From assembly GCA_041628815.1 (NCBI GenBank), contig JBFKOL010000232.1, forward strand, positions 1 through 6,987: a DNA stretch of 6,987 bases, in the 5' to 3' direction. The notes beneath the pieces are model-generated. The model saw only the letters and a list, made by a program, of their open reading frames with translations. It did not search any database and had not been told where the DNA came from. The position numbers were made by a program, and so were the translations under genes. This stretch comes from JBFKOL01 sp041628815 (GTDB lineage: Bacteria > Bacteroidota > Bacteroidia > Chitinophagales > Saprospiraceae). This document shows positions 6,345 through 6,987 of this stretch, piece by piece (the stretch's first letter is position 1; each line of letters starts with the position of its first letter).

Positions 6345-6847
6345 TCTCCACATTCATGGTTGCCGTTTGGATGACATCGATCCATACCGGTGCCAGAGGG
6401 CAAGTATTTTTACAACTGGAAAGGGCCAATGTGTTAAGAGTGAAAAAATTTGCCCCAGGTGATGAGATTCATTTCATGAGCAATCGATTTCCAGGTAGCT
6501 GGCAGAAGGGCGTTATGCTCGAGATTTTACCCGAGGACGAGGCAATTGTATTCGAAGATCGAATTACTTACCTTTCGGATATCACGCATTTCAAATATTA
6601 TCGCGTTTGGCCTCATGCCATTGGAACTAACCTGATGCGATTTGGGGTTGCATGGTTTGTTTTTGCCGGGATAATAGAAGGCGGCAGAACCTCAGGAGTG
6701 TTGGATACGCAGTATAAATTTGGAACGGATACAGTCATAATAGGGGCCAGTGCCTTGTTGACTGGATTCCTTACCAGAAAGCTATGGGCGGTCAGCACCA
6801 AAAAAATGAATGAGCGCCATAATACTCACTACAACGAGAGCAATTGA
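6302..6847 (+). CDS. uncharacterised exported or membrane protein overlapping rnpA, 181 aa
   Basis: Function not recognised. With the ATG at 6302 the N-terminus has a basic stretch (QRR, 10-12), a hydrophobic segment (LLISTFMVAVWMTSI, 13-27) and a possible signal peptidase I site after ARG (31-33), so the mature protein may begin QVFLQLE. A beta-rich soluble region follows (about 34-103), including KKFAPGDEIHFMS, then two likely membrane segments (about 112-126 and 143-160) and a short hydrophilic tail. The start overlaps rnpA by 43 bases in another frame. An alternative TTG start at 6338, close to the rnpA stop, would remove the positive n-region and looks worse. In many Bacteroidota rnpA is followed by yidD or an S41 peptidase gene; this protein resembles neither YidD nor a peptidase. 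I would expect coupling to rnpA translation and a location in the cell envelope, both by inference. Confidence 0.7.
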   Translation: MDQDRGVFSQRRLLISTFMVAVWMTSIHTGARGQVFLQLERANVLRVKKFAPGDEIHFMSNRFPGSWQKGVMLEILPEDEAIVFEDRITYLSDITHFKYYRVWPHAIGTNLMRFGVAWFVFAGIIEGGRTSGVLDTQYKFGTDTVIIGASALLTGFLTRKLWAVSTKKMNERHNTHYNESN

Positions 6848-6987
6848 AAATTCCTTGATTCTTAGTCCCGAAAGCCTTTCCGGAAAAGAATCGGCTCGCA
6901 ATTGAATTGCCGCCCAAGTCTCCTCAATATATTCAATTAGTATTCCTTCACCCATCCAGAAGAAGAGGAAAATGGACAAAGGAATGA
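6782..6987 (-). CDS. possible C-terminal end of a membrane protein, partial at the right edge
   Basis: A minus-strand frame is open from the window edge to a TAG at 6784-6782, giving about 68 visible residues. It contains a hydrophobic stretch at the edge (LSIFLFFWMGEGILIEY), a hydrophilic middle with mixed acidic and basic residues (IEETWAAIQLRADSFPERL), and a last hydrophobic segment (FSIALVVVSIMALIHFFG) before a short tail. This resembles the end of a membrane protein, and the codon use is unremarkable for the window. The only in-window starts (TTG at 6979-6977, ATG at 6955-6953) would give a short protein, so a gene continuing beyond the edge is more natural. Against it, the last 22 codons lie antisense to the 3' end of the 181-residue gene, and antisense of hydrophilic coding sequence is often hydrophobic. 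No family is recognised. Real or shadow is undecided. Confidence 0.35.
   Translation of the reverse strand, partial: IPLSIFLFFWMGEGILIEYIEETWAAIQLRADSFPERLSGLRIKEFSIALVVVSIMALIHFFGADRP

Noticed and set aside
6973..6987. Possible start of a plus-strand gene (ATG at 6973 after AGAAGAGGAAA)
   Set aside because: Only five codons are visible, which is too little to support a feature; it is noted as an alternative in the finding on the right end.
1..6987. Mobile element, CRISPR array, defence island, tRNA or replication origin
   Set aside because: No transposase, terminal repeats, regularly spaced direct repeats, cloverleaf sequence, dnaA or DnaA-box cluster was seen; the genes are ordinary chromosomal housekeeping genes plus uncharacterised proteins.

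Overview
The window looks like a chromosomal housekeeping segment of a Bacteroidota bacterium, probably of the Cytophagales or a related group. The reasons are: starts without clear Shine-Dalgarno sequences; promoter-like sequences of the Bacteroidota type (TTG, about 20 bases, TAnnTTTG); a Rho factor with a long charged insertion; a P-II protein beginning MKKIEAIIR with a NFFTF stretch; and an uncharacterised helical-repeat protein of a type I associate with this phylum. The order-level placement is an inference from protein character and gene order, not from a phylogenetic marker.

Layout, left to right. Positions 1-102 (minus) hold the first 34 codons of a P-II nitrogen regulator that runs off the left edge. 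A 162-base divergent spacer separates it from a 514-residue cytoplasmic helical-repeat protein of unknown function (265-1809, plus). That gene ends in a strong hairpin (1810-1845) that can also serve the convergent unit from the right. The convergent unit is serS (seryl-tRNA synthetase, 3856-2570) followed after 11 bases by a YugP-type membrane zinc metallopeptidase gene (2558-1866), both minus. A 231-base divergent spacer (3857-4087) carries promoter-like elements and inverted repeats. To its right, all on plus, come rho (4088-5650), rpmH (ribosomal protein L34, 5734-5889), rnpA (RNase P protein, 5946-6344) and a small exported or membrane protein of unknown function (6302-6847) whose start lies inside rnpA. 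The last 140 bases hold no clear plus-strand gene. A minus-strand frame is open through them to the window edge and may be the C-terminal end of a further membrane protein.

Functionally the right half is an information-processing cluster: transcription termination (Rho), the ribosome (L34) and tRNA maturation (RNase P), with tRNA charging (SerRS) divergent from it. rpmH has its own near-consensus promoter, so rpmH-rnpA and the following gene can be expressed independently of rho. I saw no mobile element, CRISPR array, tRNA, rRNA, phage gene or defence system. The points most worth a second look are the Rho insertion, the two uncharacterised proteins, the overlap at the right end, and a shared TTTGCGC extension in three putative promoters.
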